NCBI GenBank assembly: GCA_021030915.1
Contig: JAGEMR010000152.1
Coordinates: forward strand, 1-64,000
Reading direction: 5' to 3'
Source: Astrothelium macrocarpum
Taxonomy: Eukaryota; Ascomycota; Dothideomycetes; Trypetheliales; Trypetheliaceae
Length of the DNA stretch: 64,000 bases
Within the stretch, counting starts at the first letter, position 1; each line of letters starts with the position of its first letter. The position numbers were made by a program, and so were the translations under genes. Shown piece by piece: positions 35,095 to 46,493 of this stretch. The notes beneath the pieces were generated by a model. The model was given only the letters and a program-made list of their open reading frames with translations. It searched no databases and was not told where the DNA came from.

Positions 35095-36299
35095 TAGCTC
35101 TCAAGCACGTCTAACCATAAAATTCTATTACATGAAACAGTAAAAGCCATAATTGCAAATAATCTAGTATGAGTTCATCAATCAACAGCTGGTTTCTTTG
35201 TGTACTATTGCTGGTATTATTTTTTTAATCTGACCCTGGTCCTGCCAACGATCGGTACACAGTGAGTGGAAGAAGGTCGTAGCATTTTCTATGATTACGC
35301 AGCTGTGTGCCCCACTTGCAATTAAATTCGTACAGGTATTCCAACGCGCGTTTCATCGATAGTTTCAAGCATCCACCATCTCTCAAAATCTATTGCGAAT
35401 CATGAGCAACGTCTACACGTCTAAATCATCGCCAACCGACTTGGAAGATTTTGGGTTTTAACTGGCCGATATGTGCTTTTGAAAGATCCGCTTGGTCTTA
35501 TGCCAACATTTGTATGCGCCTAGGCGTTGCATGTCAGTCATATGTGCATACCAGGGATTGCCTTCAAGTTTGAAGAATTAAATTTTCTTTAATACTTTGC
35601 CCGGCTCATGGTATCTTACGCCTTCTTTATCCTGATTTAGTGCACACCAAGGGGCTGAGGGTCATACCACGATCTTTTTCGCTTTCAGAGCGCTTGGGAC
35701 ACGAATCGTTTCGCTTGCTAAACGCCGAGTCTACGTAATGGGAAAGTTTTGACAGTATCAGCACACTGTGCTTTCCACATAAGATGGCCATGCATGACTA
35801 TGCAATCATGTGCATGATGTGACCATTAACGATTAGCTTGGCACAAAGCGACATCGTCGTGGCTGCGAAGCAGAGGTAGATATGTCACGAGGTATGGCGT
35901 GTGACATGCTGCTTTGGCGCGTTTAAGCGGATCAAGAATTCCAACAGCAGGACCTCATGACCTGCTGGCACTATTCGGAAGAATTCCATATGTTGGATGT
36001 GTAATCATGATTTTCTTTGGTAATCGCGCCCCTTGTATCAAGTCAAAGCGTGAGCCCGTGTGTCTAGGGTGAGATTGCTTTCTAATAGTTGTTGAGTCAC
36101 AAAGCACTAGACTTGACATATTTCTGCAATCATCAGATCTCCGACCTCTAAGTTTCGCTGTATCAGTAGATCCTTTCTAAGCCAACCAAAATAGCGAGTT
36201 TCTACTTTGACTTCTCACCAAGATTTCGAGATTTGTATAGACAGCACGACGAGCTATGGAACCGGAGTCTACAACCTTGATCGACTATTCATTTGTCGC
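35095..36299. other. intergenic, nothing recognised
   Basis: 1.2 kb of normal composition with no ORF worth keeping, no repeat and no RNA gene that I can see. Confidence 0.45.
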
Positions 36300-37231
36300 A
36301 TGAGTCTTTCCCATGAAAAACTTTCTCTACACGTTCTCGGCGGGTCAATTGAACTTGTCGCAAAATGAGGCTCTTATTCGAAGATATTTCACATCCACAG
36401 AAGCCTCCTCTGCTCCCTATCGGCCTATCTTCAAGTAGCGTGTAGTCCTCACTGGCTTCAGTCAGGATCCGATCAAGTCCCGATAACAACTGATGATCCC
36501 CAGACTGTGGAATTGCTTGCGCAATGGATGTACACTGGAGGCTCCAAGTATTATAGCAAGGACTTTGCAGAGCTCAAATGCGCTCTAGCGAGCGGGCAGT
36601 TCCGCCATGCATCAATAGAAATACTCATTCAACTTTGTATTCTTGCAGAAAGGCTGCAAATACCGGCTCGTCAGGATCGAGTGGTTACAGAAGTTTGGAG
36701 ATCAAGCTATATCAGGAGATTAGCTTTCTACATATCTCCCTATTTTATCAGGAGCTGGTGGACGGTTTATTGCTACGCCGACTTGCTATCGATACCTATT
36801 TCTAGCTCGGGAAACCGTCAGATCCTGGAAAACCAGACTCGGAGTAAATGTATGCTTGTGCAGGAAAGTTCCTGTATGATGTTGTGGAACCCTACAAGGA
36901 TCACGCATGGAGGACCTGAGAAAGTGATCAAGTCAATGATGGGAAAGTTCTGTACCTTGATTTTGATGGAGAAGAGGATCTTATTCTCCGTCGAATGCCT
37001 ACAGACCCCTCGGCTGAATCATGTGCACATCACCTACACAACTGCAGAGATTTCCGTCCTTCGTTCCCTCTCTTCAAAATATTACAGCGTCAAGATGAAG
37101 AGGATAATTCTGTAGACAGGTGGATAGATCGCATAGATCCAGAGCAGAAACAGCGTACAAATTCAAGTGAGAACAGTGCAATTCGCACATTTCTGATCGA
37201 CTCGTCGAAAGCCGATAGTACAAGAATATAA
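36300..37231 (+). pseudogene. BTB/POZ-domain protein gene, broken (copy 1)
   Basis: From ATG 36300 the frame reads MSLSHEKLSLHVLGGSIELV then AK, a TGA at 36366-36368, then GSYSKIFHIHRSLLCSLSAY, LQVACSPHW, ITTDDPQTVELLAQWMYTGG and IEILIQLCILAERLQIPARQ: a full BTB fold (FHIH...LLCS...DDP...WMYTG...LAERLQIP). After about 36730 the expected downstream sequence continues with frame shifts (LLLRRLAIDTY, then FLYDVVEPYKDHAWRT, then ESCAHHLHNC). BTB proteins serve as Cullin-3 adaptors or scaffolds; this copy appears dead. The TGA would be CGA before one C-to-T change. Confidence 0.72.
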
Positions 37232-37815
37232 GCACTCGCTACCGTTTGTTTGCCCTGTTGTAGTTAGAGCTCCATATGTCAGAAGAGGATAATCTTGCCA
37301 ACCTCGAACGTTAGTAGGAACTTTCCAAGCGCTGACAATAGTTACGAGAAGTGTTGGCGGCTATTATGATGCGTCCAGCGTTGCCGAAACAAATCCAAGT
37401 GAAGTAGGAATTTGAACACGCGAGACTCTCGATTTAAGCTAGTGCTAAGAGTCATGTCAATTGTATGTATTCGAACGATAATTCCCCAGGTGTGTTGTCG
37501 ACGAAATCTGCGATATTTTCTAATACAGCTGCTATAATAAATAAACTGGATTCTCTGACCAATGAGGTTGCCATACCTGATGGTTTACACCAAAATAGAC
37601 CAGAACAAAACTAGAATATCTATTGTGACCGGAATCTTGGACCTTCCTGTCGGATTCTTGATCAATCCATCAAGAGGCGGAGCTTCGTTCTCGCCATGGT
37701 TGATTTTTAATTGTTAGATACTAGCAGTGATCCTTGCAACGTTCACGTTGTTTGCAGCAAGAAGCATGACACGGACTTGTGCATCTTAAATAACTAAAGG
37801 TGTCTTTATTCGAAC
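37232..37815. other. intergenic between two broken BTB genes
   Basis: No gene or repeat recognised. Confidence 0.45.
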
Positions 37816-38870
37816 TCATCGTCTCTTGCAAAATCTTGGCGTAATCATCAAAATTCCTCTAGCCGCATTGCTCATCTCCCTCGGCTGCTTGACATGTGGG
37901 AAGCGCTCGTAAAGGAGGACTTGCTTTACGACGATATCCCCGAGAGTTGATCCAGCATGCGTATTCTCATAGATCCATTCGATCTCATCGGGCTCAGTGA
38001 TTCTAGGGACACGCTGGATCATGATCTCGTCCATGATGCGATCACGCAGTGCGCTGATATCGAATCTACCGGCGAAGAAGCAGAAGCGGATTGGAGTCGT
38101 TAAGATCAGCTTTGGATCTACAAGGGTCCAATGAAGGTCGCATCTCAGAAGCCACGCGCGCTTCGTTTAAAAATCAGACAGCTCCTCGAATGTAGGGTTC
38201 CATGGCCCACAAATTTCGAAAGGATCTCCCAGTCCAGAGCATGGATCTTTGTAGCTTGGATCCATCTATTTGAGGTCTCTGTCTTCTGAACCAGGATTGT
38301 CGGGATCAAGATACTTTTCAACCACTTTCGTGACCTTAGTTTCAAAGCTCTTTGTGTAGTTCTTTTGGCCGCGTGGACTGAGTTCAGTAAAATTTGGAGG
38401 TTCGCGACCGAGAAGGATGTAGTACTGCCAGACGAATTCCGGGAAGCGGTATCTTGGTGCGTTATCTGTGTAAGGTGATTCTACCATGTACTCAAACCAA
38501 CGATTTAGCCCTTGACCTGGTCCTGCTCTTGCTACATCTTGAAAGTCTTGTAATCCAACGAGCAATAGGTCATGTAGTCGAAGTCTCCTGAGCACATCCA
38601 CTGAAGAAACATCTCAAAAAGGATTGGATTGTCGTCATGAAATCGAATGTGCTGTTGACCGTTCATCCAGTGTTCGCTGGTCGCAATCTTGAAGAAGGGA
38701 GAATGAGCAAGTAATAAATACTTGTACACGTAAAATGTCTTAGAATCGCCATGATCTCCTTCATTCCCGACAATGATGGGGAGTTTATGCCCGCTGGCTG
38801 CATCACGTAACTTTTTTACGCGTGGGCTTAATCGTGGGTGAGGCTAGTGATCCAGAGTTATAGTGCCCAT
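37816..38870 (-). pseudogene. BTB/POZ-domain protein gene, broken (copy 2)
   Basis: From ATG 38870 the minus strand reads MGTITLDH, TAG (38846-38844), then PHPRLSPRVKKLRDAASGHK and TFYVYKYLLLAHSPFFKIAT, DDNPILFEMFLQWMCSGDF, a BTB fold. A frame change near 38540 leads to VARAGPGQGLNRWFEYMVES and RYRFPEFVWQYYILLGREPP; a second near 38265 leads to LRCDLHWTLVDPKLI, FCFFAGRFDISALRDRIMDE, EIEWIYENTHAGSTLGDIVV and the end at 37816. The frame changes might be introns, but no clear splice sites were found. The TAG would be CAG before a C-to-T change. Probably a pseudogene. Confidence 0.68.
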
Positions 38871-40017
38871 GATGGCAGAGAGAGCGGCACCCAAGTTGCT
38901 TTCAAATCCAGAACGGGGCGTGGACAAGGTACGTCGAGGTTTAGGTGAAGAATCCGATTGCCCATGTAGCTTTTGCTTGGCTTTGTATCTTTAGCTATAG
39001 AACCCAGGATTGGGGACAACGACTCTTGTGATCGTTGATGGGGTTCCGTTTGGCTGATCGTTGATCAGAAGCTCGAAGAGCGACTTTACGCCAATAATGA
39101 GATTCCAAAAGATATGTACCTGAAATTCAGGGGTGATGAGGACGGCCCTTGCCAGAATAATCATATCTACTGGGAATAAAGAGCATCCTCTCAAAACGTG
39201 AGTATTGGCTAGGGCTATTTGAGTGGTAAAAGATACTGTTGCTTACACTCTAATGTTACTAGAAACTTGTCCAATGATGAACTCTGGATCTCAAAGCAAT
39301 TGGAATTGTGGAAAGAGCCATTTAATCCTAATTTGATAAAACATACGTAATATAGTGGATGGGTTGGACGTACCACTACAGAGTTTTAGTTGTTAAGCGC
39401 GTCCAAGAAACTGAATTGTCAGTTCTGAAACGCCACTGATTCTTTGTTGGCACGCCTTGTATCTTTCGAAAATCATCCAGCCTGGTTGTAACTGCTTGTT
39501 ATTTAGGGAATTACACATCACCAGTCCTTTACTGCCACATTTATTATTCGAGTTTGTTCCTGCAGCTACGACAACAAAGCCATGGTTGTGATAACAGCAA
39601 TGGTGATGTAGCTTGTTTTCGGAGTGGATGCCGAGTTGGGTTTGGACAAACGAGGAATGATGGCTCGAGACTTGACGTCGCGTAGCATGAGGGACATCAT
39701 CTCAGATGACTTAATGTGACCTTGCTCTTCTGTGCACGGCTCATACCCAAGCTCGTCACAAAACAAGGATCTAGCTCTCGGATTTCGGGCTGCGTATGGA
39801 GGAATGAGCAGTGGCACAGCCAAAGGAAAGGTCGGGCAGCATAGTGAAGGTCGTTGGTCGACCCAGATGACCAGAAGTGACATTGCTCTTGTTTCCATTC
39901 TGTGGGTCAGACATAGCTCGTCACACAGCTGGACTCTGTTTGCAGAGAACACTTTAGCATTTTGCCCTCACTCTTTGGGGCTCTTGTATATTGCTTGACG
40001 CTGGGGCTAAATTTCCT
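38871..40017. other. intergenic with one uncertain minus ORF (39566-39952)
   Basis: The 128-codon ORF (starting MFSANRVQLCDELCLTHRME) overlaps a plus ORF and has no domain. A 67-codon minus ORF (38991-39194) is likewise unsupported. Otherwise empty. Confidence 0.35.
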
Positions 40018-40024
40018 TATAAAA
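40018..40024 (+). promoter_or_regulatory. TATA box for the intact BTB gene
   Basis: TATAAAA in the context CCTTATAAAAGGCACG, 143 bp upstream of the ATG at 40161. Confidence 0.55.
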
Positions 40025-40160
40025 GGCACGAACATCAACAGCGCTGGCTTCGGCACCCAATCCTTCCTAATATTTGCCGATTGTACTAAATTGATCCCTC
40101 ATCAAGCTCGCCCCAATACTTTTCAACAAGATTTTCCTTGAGCAGAAAAGTTTCAACAAA

Positions 40161-41187
40161 ATGGAGAACTTTCGAAAGACGCGAGGCGTGCCGGAAAGAT
40201 TTCAGTGGCGATTCAGCCCTGACAATCCTGCTACCTGGATTGACCCAGATCTCAAGGCTCTATGGTGGTAAGTTGCCTTGGTTCTCAAACGTGAAAGGGT
40301 TTCCAGATCCAGATCATGTTATCATGAGAGGTGCCTCCCAAATATCAATCCTATACATAATCCATGAATAAGAGTTCGCGTGGAGACCTGCATCGGAGTT
40401 TATTACTATTTGTGAAAGTTACCTTTATCGCACCATGGCCTTCAGAGAATGCTTACTGATTATTTGGTGCAGCCACCCCTCTGATGAAACCGTCAAGATC
40501 GTGGTCGGCATCGGCAACAAGCAACAAACATTCTCAATCACCGAGAACATTCTTGTTCATCAATCTGGCAGGTTCGCCTCTCTCTGCGATGATGCCTGGA
40601 AGCATGCTGGGCGCAGTCCAATTGAGTTGCCAGAGGTCGATCCTGAAATCTTCGACATGTTCCGATCGTGGATCCTGGGAAACGACATCCGTTCGCTCCG
40701 TGAAAACCTTCAAGACGAGGATCTCCAGAAGGGAGCACGCCAAGATGTCGTAGAGTTGTACATCTTGGCGCACAAGATGCAAGTGAACAACCTCAAGGAC
40801 TGGCTCGTATCGGCAATGGTTTGGGTCCAGGAGACTCCATTCTTCTCCATCGAGAACATGGTAGTAATGTACGCCAACCTGCCTGCAGGCTCAAAGCTGC
40901 GAAAATTGGCGGTCGATAGCTGGGTTGCCACGAGCCCATGGCGCCTGGGTCAACCTGACTACAAGCCGTATCGGGACGAGCATGGGGCCTCAGCCCCCGA
41001 ATTTGTCATGGAGGTGATGGAGCGTTGGTCCTCAATTGAGCAAGACCAGGACACCAACGAATATGAGAGGCAATTGCCCGACATATCCGAGAATGTGTGC
41101 CTGTACCACGAGCACGGGGAGGATGAATTTTGCCCCTGGAACGGTGATGGTGCGCGCGCCCGCTCGGCTGGAGGCTATGGGGACTGA
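40161..41187 (+). CDS. BTB/POZ-domain protein, two exons, 273 aa
   Basis: Exon 1 40161-40267, exon 2 40473-41187, intron 205 nt (GTAAGT...GTGCAG). The product starts MENFRKTRGVPERFQWRFSP and continues DLKALWCHPSDETVKIVVGI. The BTB fold spans about residues 40-150: KQQTFSITENILVHQSGRF, ELPEVDPEIFDMFRSWILG, VVELYILAHKMQVNNLKDWL. The middle region RKLAVDSWVATSPW matches the post-BTB pattern of related fungal proteins, and the C terminus has a CLYHEHGEDEFC motif like the C/H-rich tails of this family. No lesion is seen, and the splice sites place the N terminus better than the in-exon ATG at 40435. Likely an adaptor or scaffold; the partner is unknown. It is the only intact one of three BTB genes within 5 kb. 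Confidence 0.85.
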
Positions 41188-41463
41188 TCGAGATTATGAG
41201 AGGATGGCATGGCATAGATTTTCCTGTTTTTCTTTTCTCTTTTCCATCAGAATGACAGACATCATGAGGTTTTTGTCACTGGGGACTAATTATGTACAGT
41301 AGCTCATCAGTCATCGGGTGGATGTGAACTATGGACAATGTATTGAGAACTCACCTTGATCAAACATTTCAAGGCTTGTAAGATGTCATTTCAGAGGCAG
41401 TTTGCCCTTGCATAGCAGGCTTATTACCTCGTAAGAACGCGGTGGATAAACACCGAGTTTCCT

Positions 41464-42012
41464 CTATCCTCGAAACTCTGGTCTCACACCAATATCTCCT
41501 GCTTGGGTAACATCATATTGATCCTCATAACTTGGAATGAGCACATCCCATTCCTCATCCTCCAGACCGTTCAAATCCACAAAACCATCGGTACCACTAT
41601 TGTGGAATTTGAATGCCAAGCACGCTCCATTCTTAAAACCAGCCCCTTGCATGCAATCCGTCGTACCTCCGACCTTCCTTCTTCCCTTTCCCTTTCCCTT
41701 CCCCTTTCCTTCGCCGCTTTTCTGTTCCTCCCCATCATCATGTCCATCCGCAAGTGCAGCATCATCATCAAGACTTGTCCATCCCGCATTCGGATCCATT
41801 GGATCATTTGGCCTTGCCAGCACAATATCATCAGCGCTAGATGGGAGCACAACGCCGTTAATACCACTAGCGTGAGATTCTTGGAGTGCACGTAAAAGCT
41901 CAGACTTGATACTAGAGAATGATTGGATCGGATCAACATGAAGCAATATTGTGGTTTTGTGGTGCTTGAAACGAACGGTCCATGTCAACGGAGATGGAGT
42001 GATTGGCGCCAT
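41464..42012 (-). CDS. conserved-looking hypothetical protein, 182 aa
   Basis: Single intact frame starting MAPITPSPLTWTVRFKHHKT. Residues about 8-65 (TWTVRFKHHKTTILLHVDPI, QSFSSIKSELLRALQES) have the strand-strand-helix order of a ubiquitin-like fold, then a DD-rich linker, a lysine-glycine run (KGKGKGKGRRK) and a C-terminal segment ending DIGVRPEFRG. No catalytic motif, signal or membrane segment. The opposite-strand ORFs are shadows. I infer a soluble, possibly nucleic-acid- or complex-associated protein but cannot name it. Confidence 0.75.
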   Translation of the reverse strand: MAPITPSPLTWTVRFKHHKTTILLHVDPIQSFSSIKSELLRALQESHASGINGVVLPSSADDIVLARPNDPMDPNAGWTSLDDDAALADGHDDGEEQKSGEGKGKGKGKGRRKVGGTTDCMQGAGFKNGACLAFKFHNSGTDGFVDLNGLEDEEWDVLIPSYEDQYDVTQAGDIGVRPEFRG

Positions 42013-42681
42013 GGCTGGGTTGTTAATGTTTTATGAATATCCCCGCGGGTTACAGCACCAGATTAGCCAATTCGAATGGTTGGGTTCGTCGAAGCTCAGG
42101 AGAAACAATGATTGAAGTGCGCGAGAAAAATTTTATTGTCTGTCCCGGAATTCGACCACTGCGCACAGCGTTTAAAGGCTTCGTCACAATAAGTGCTCGC
42201 TGAGATGTTAGATTCCCTAATTTCTTTTCACAAACCTGACTCGCAAGAATGAGCCATGAATGAAAGGCTGCTGTAGTCAAGGGTCGGACAGGATCGTGTA
42301 GACATAAAGGTGATCCAGCAACCAGTGATGAAACATGAGCCACGAAGCATATGATATGATATCAAGAGGACCAGACTGTTTGAAGAACTTGTTGCCTAGA
42401 CCTGCCTTTGCATGCAAGGCAAAAACATTTCAATAGGAGGTGTTGATAGCCAAGGGTGACCTTCGAAGAGCGGCGGAATCAAGCCCGCTCCGCCAATTTT
42501 TCCCACCCCAATAATAGTCCCACCCAGAGATTCATCTCACCTCAACCAAAACGAAAAGCGGGCCCCCGGTACAAAATCTACAAGGACATGGGCTATAAAT
42601 CCAAACCCGCCCCATCTTTTCGTTCCTTCTTCTTCTTCTTCTATTAACTACCTAAACCATCCAAGCACTTGTCCGCTCAGC
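42013..42681. other. divergent promoter region
   Basis: Lies between the minus-strand hypothetical gene and the plus-strand Tim17-like gene, so it should hold both promoters. A TTCTTC pyrimidine run at about 42620-42645 sits just before the plus-strand ATG, as is common in fungal leaders. A tRNA-like fragment is discussed among the rejected items. Confidence 0.45.
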
Positions 42682-43308
42682 ATGACTCCCACCACAACAC
42701 TCCCTCCACCATCCCCTCCTCAAACCAGCGAACCCACCACCCCTCCGCCCTACGCCGACACACCACCCATCAACCCCTTCCGCCTCTCCCTACCCACCTC
42801 CCCACGCCTCATCGTCACCACCGCGCTCTCCACCACCCTCGGCTTCGGCCTGGGCCTCACGCACGGCGCGACGCTCGCGGGCCTGCGCTTCCGCGCCGAG
42901 CACGCGCACCGCCTGCCCTCCACGCGCGCCGGCTGGTACCTGTACCACAAGAGCAAAAACTACGCGGCCATGTGGGGCGGGGTGCGCGAGGGCCTGCGCA
43001 TGGGCGCGCGCCTCGGCGGCTGGACCGCCGTGTTCCTGCTGGGCGAGGAGGCGGTCGATCGGGGCCGCGGCGGCGCGCGCGACGCGCTGAGCAGCGTCGT
43101 GGCTGGGCTGGGCACGGCTGCGGCGTTTAGTGCGTGGAATGGGTTGGCCGGGGCGACGGCGGCGCGGACGGCGCGGTGGGGGGCGTTGGCGGGATTGGTG
43201 TATGGGGTTGTGCAGGATGGGGTGGCGGTTGTGAGGGGGAGGAGGGTGGGGTATGTGGATTGGGTTTTGGGGAGGACTAGGGATAGAAAGGAGGTGGAGC
43301 TGGGTTGA
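42682..43308 (+). CDS. Tim17/22/23-like mitochondrial membrane protein, 208 aa
   Basis: Single, very GC-rich intact frame. The N terminus (1-45) is Pro/Thr-rich. Hydrophobic stretches with small-residue motifs follow: TTALSTTLGFGLGLTHGATL, AAMWGGVREGLRMGARLGGW, TAVFLLGEEAVDRGRGGARD and DALSSVVAGLGTAAAFSAWN. The G-x-R-x-G-x3-G, EE-x-VD-x-x-RG and S-x-x-AG patterns are those of the Tim17/22/23 superfamily, most like TIMMDC1-type proteins linked to mitochondrial inner-membrane import or complex I assembly. Length (about 200 aa) and four probable membrane spans agree. The exact orthology is uncertain. Confidence 0.75.
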   Translation: MTPTTTLPPPSPPQTSEPTTPPPYADTPPINPFRLSLPTSPRLIVTTALSTTLGFGLGLTHGATLAGLRFRAEHAHRLPSTRAGWYLYHKSKNYAAMWGGVREGLRMGARLGGWTAVFLLGEEAVDRGRGGARDALSSVVAGLGTAAAFSAWNGLAGATAARTARWGALAGLVYGVVQDGVAVVRGRRVGYVDWVLGRTRDRKEVELG

Positions 43309-43722
43309 AGAGTCCTGTGTGGTATCGGGTATTCACGTGACGTTTGGGATGGGGAGTTGAGTGAGCCAACAGCGCCGGTCGAGATGCAGAGTGCTTGGGC
43401 TACAAATCGGGATTTAGGCCCCCCAGGAGTGGTGGATGAAGCGCCTTAGTGACGGAAGATACAGGGTTGGATCATACAATGTCGGTGACCATCAAGCGAG
43501 ATGGATTGTTATTTCTGCAATATGACTTCTCTGTATATATTTATCATACCGTCATGTACAACGGCTTTTCGCCCTCAACCACGACTGCGTGATTTTTCAA
43601 AGATACGTATGTACTACCTACTCTATGACGCGAATGCAGATCCTCTAATTCCGTCCTTTGTTCCAGGTTTCGAACGCCATGCTCAATCTTCACAATCCAA
43701 ACATAGCCATCCAGTGTTCTAT
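43309..43722. other. short intergenic region between convergent genes
   Basis: Convergent 3' ends of the Tim17-like and LicD-family genes. No repeat or RNA gene seen. Confidence 0.4.
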
Positions 43723-44791
43723 TCACCAATCAAACAACAACTTCCACCTCAGGAAGAACGCACTTGTATGATCGTCCAAATATGTTACAACTTTCGGCCT
43801 CTTTCCCGCTTTCCACGGCTCCCAATGCATCTTTTCCTGGTTGAAAATATGATTTTCATAGGCCGTATCCGTCATTGCTCCTGGTCCATACTCTTCCGCC
43901 AAAAGGCTACTATATGCATGCGGTATTTTGACATTGGCACCCTCAAACATCGAATCTCGCAGCGGATAGATCTCATCGTACCAATATTTATGACCATCTT
44001 TGCACATCATACGATTTTTCAAGCCCATGGACTCGGCGGTTGTATTGTGGCGTAGCGTTGTGATATCGATAAAGAGACCCGTGGTCGTATCGACCCACCT
44101 CGCGTCAATATGATTATAGGTGTCCATACTATCGTTCAAATAATGCGGATTTATCTCTAGCAAATAATCCCGCGGCACCGGTACCGTTGGGTCAATCTTT
44201 TCCTTCCTGGGTGCCACATACGGATTTTCTTGTGTAGTTTGGTGGACAGCCTTTGAATTCGGATGAGGCACACCGTAAATGTCAAAGTGGTGCATGGACA
44301 TGTTGTAGTACGCAGCGAGGTAATGAATTGTGCGCTCAGAGATCATGAGATCGAGGTCGGTGTCCCAGGGCATGATACGTCTGTTCCACCACCACCCCAG
44401 CAGTGACCCGTGCATAAGCCATGTTTCAGCCCCGATTGAAGACATGGTGGAGAGGTATGTCTGGATAAGGGCAGTCATGTGGGGTGGGCGATCGTCATAG
44501 AGGAGTACATGGTTGCTGAAGCGGCCGTCGTAGTGGGCATGAAAGCTATCGCAGTAAGTACCACGAAGGCGTTTTCGAATTGAACAAATCAAAATACCGA
44601 GATTCGTGAAAATATTTTTCTGGATTGTCCTGACCGGCACCACTGTAGTCCTTCCTTAGCTTGGTGCGGCTATCTTTCCAACTCGCATGGTTTTTCCTGA
44701 CCGACTTGCTTGCCCCCGATCTGACCCAGCTCAGCAGAGCAAAAAAGGTAAATATTTGCAGGAGAAGCATTATGATTCTGCGTCGCCGCAT
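43723..44791 (-). CDS. LicD-family type II membrane protein, two exons, 338 aa
   Basis: Exon 1 44791-44598, exon 2 44545-43723; the 52-nt intron (GTATTT...GATAG) joins NPEKYFHES to RFHAHYDGRF, the KYFHE...HYDGRF order of fungal LicD proteins. The N terminus MRRRRIIMLLLQIFTFFALL is a basic-then-hydrophobic anchor, so the enzyme domain should face the Golgi lumen. The core motif ETWLMHGSLLGWWWNRRIMP plus WDTDLDLMIS carries the D-x-D metal site of the LicD nucleotidyltransferase-like fold; GLFIDIT follows. Such fungal proteins (MNN4-like) take part in phosphate-diester decoration of glycans. The activity is inferred only from the family. Confidence 0.85.
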
Positions 44792-46493
44792 TAGGATAAT
44801 GTCGAAGATCAGAAGAGTGATTTGTAACGCACATGCATTAAATGGGTAAGGTTGATGGAAGCTATATTACAGATAGTTGGGGAGCCATAAACCGGTGAAG
44901 ATGACAGCGACCTGCATCGAAACACGAAAAGTGAAGAATTGCCAGCAATCGGGGCCGATAGTTTGCACGCAACGATCAATAAGGGATGTCTCTCTCTAGA
45001 GGATAAAATAGCCACAACGCCCTTTCAAATGAAGAAATCAGGGAGACGGTGGTCTTTTCGAGCTCATCACTGCTGAATAAGTTTCTTGCCCCGGAAGAAG
45101 CACGAAAATATGTCGATGCACATAGGTTTACGTGGAAAGGGGAGATGTGGTAAAGGATTATCGTCGTCTGATTTAAGAATGCGCCGGCCTGGGCTCCGTG
45201 CACCAGGTTTGCCTCCCCCCAACTTCGTCAGCACTCACAAACTTTTATTTCATCATCGGAATTAGCAGAGATGTGCTCGGCTTCGTCCAGAGCCCCATAA
45301 AAGTCGATGCGAAGTCTGCACAAGTTGCGTGTAACTTCGCAATTCATTCATGTGCCATGCATGCAAGAAAGCAGCCCCAAATTCTAGCACAACCAACCAA
45401 CCGATGTCGGCTTTGCGTCAGAATTATCTGCCACATCCGTTTACGCGGCGGCCGTTCGGACGCAAATCGTACTGCAGGCAAGGTGCTAGCAATGCGACCA
45501 AACATATCGAAAGCGACAAGAAAACAACAATGAAGTTATTGGTAAGTTATTACTCAACGCGTCTTTAGCTTAGAATGCCTATACACCAATCATACTGCCA
45601 GCAACAAACGCAGTCTGCAGCCTCTTCCACTGGACGTGTGGCGAGATGTGCGCTGTGGTTCCGTCTGTCTTTTTTTATGCATTCGGTGTGGAGGATGCAG
45701 AGCATCATTTGCAAGTGGCCATTGATTGATTGTATCTGGAGTTTGTTTAGAACTGAAGCTGTCTGATTTGATCCGACAAGTTAACCTCAGAAGCTAGCCA
45801 AAGCTAATCGAAAGCAATCCTTCCTTTACAATTCCCAAGCAGTTTGGCAGCCTGCTAGTTCAAGGCAAGCCGCCCTCGGTTTGCGTCACCTGTTCAAACA
45901 CTGCCACGCTAGTGTGCTAATAAAACACCAATCACGTCAGTTGAAGCCGTTAGACCGCGTTCGACACCCAAGACCTCCAAAATTGAATGTCTCCACCATC
46001 ATGGCAGATATTGAAACTACTCTTGATGTGGCAGATACGGATAGGTATTCCAATCACAGTTTGTAAATCTGAATTGAATGGAGATGATTGTTCGATGTTG
46101 CTGCATCGCCATGGAAAAGACTCCTTGCCTTTACCTGGTTTCTTTCTCTGAGCTGCAAGCGTTAAGGTGATGGAAATAGGTGCATTGAGTTCAGATCAAC
46201 TGGTTTGGACGTCATTCTTATCGATCTCCTACCGGCACATCGGTCCGGGTACCACATAAGTACAAAACTCCTCCGTTCGGGTACTGAAAATAACGTACCT
46301 TTGTCCTATTGGTAGGATCTTGACACCCTCGGGCAAGACTGAATCGTGGCCTCCAGCTGCGTCATTGTGTCAACTCTTGTATAAGTCTAATGTTAATAGC
46401 AAAAGACTAGGGATTTCTCTTTTCTCTCTAAAAACAAAAGCCTGCAATAACAACAGTAGCGTACGAATCTTTGAGAAGCCATTGGTATCAATC
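44792..46493. other. 1.7-kb intergenic stretch, nothing recognised
   Basis: Only short unsupported ORFs (for example 45198-45533 and 45350-45568, overlapping on the plus strand). Should hold the promoters of the LicD-family gene (minus) and the secreted-protein gene (plus). Confidence 0.4.

Noticed and set aside
40435..40472. ATG at 40435 as start of the intact BTB protein
   Set aside because: It lies in the intron; the spliced model from 40161 gives a better N terminus and good splice sites.
42105..42215. tRNA-like sequence on the minus strand (GCAGTGGTCGAATTCCGG with a TTGTGAC loop-like stretch)
   Set aside because: A B-box-like element is present, but I could not form a T-stem or acceptor stem; at best a degenerate tRNA-derived fragment.
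46320..46493. Upstream in-frame start for the secreted protein (300 aa version)
   Set aside because: It would bury the clear signal peptide at 46494 behind about 58 unrelated residues.
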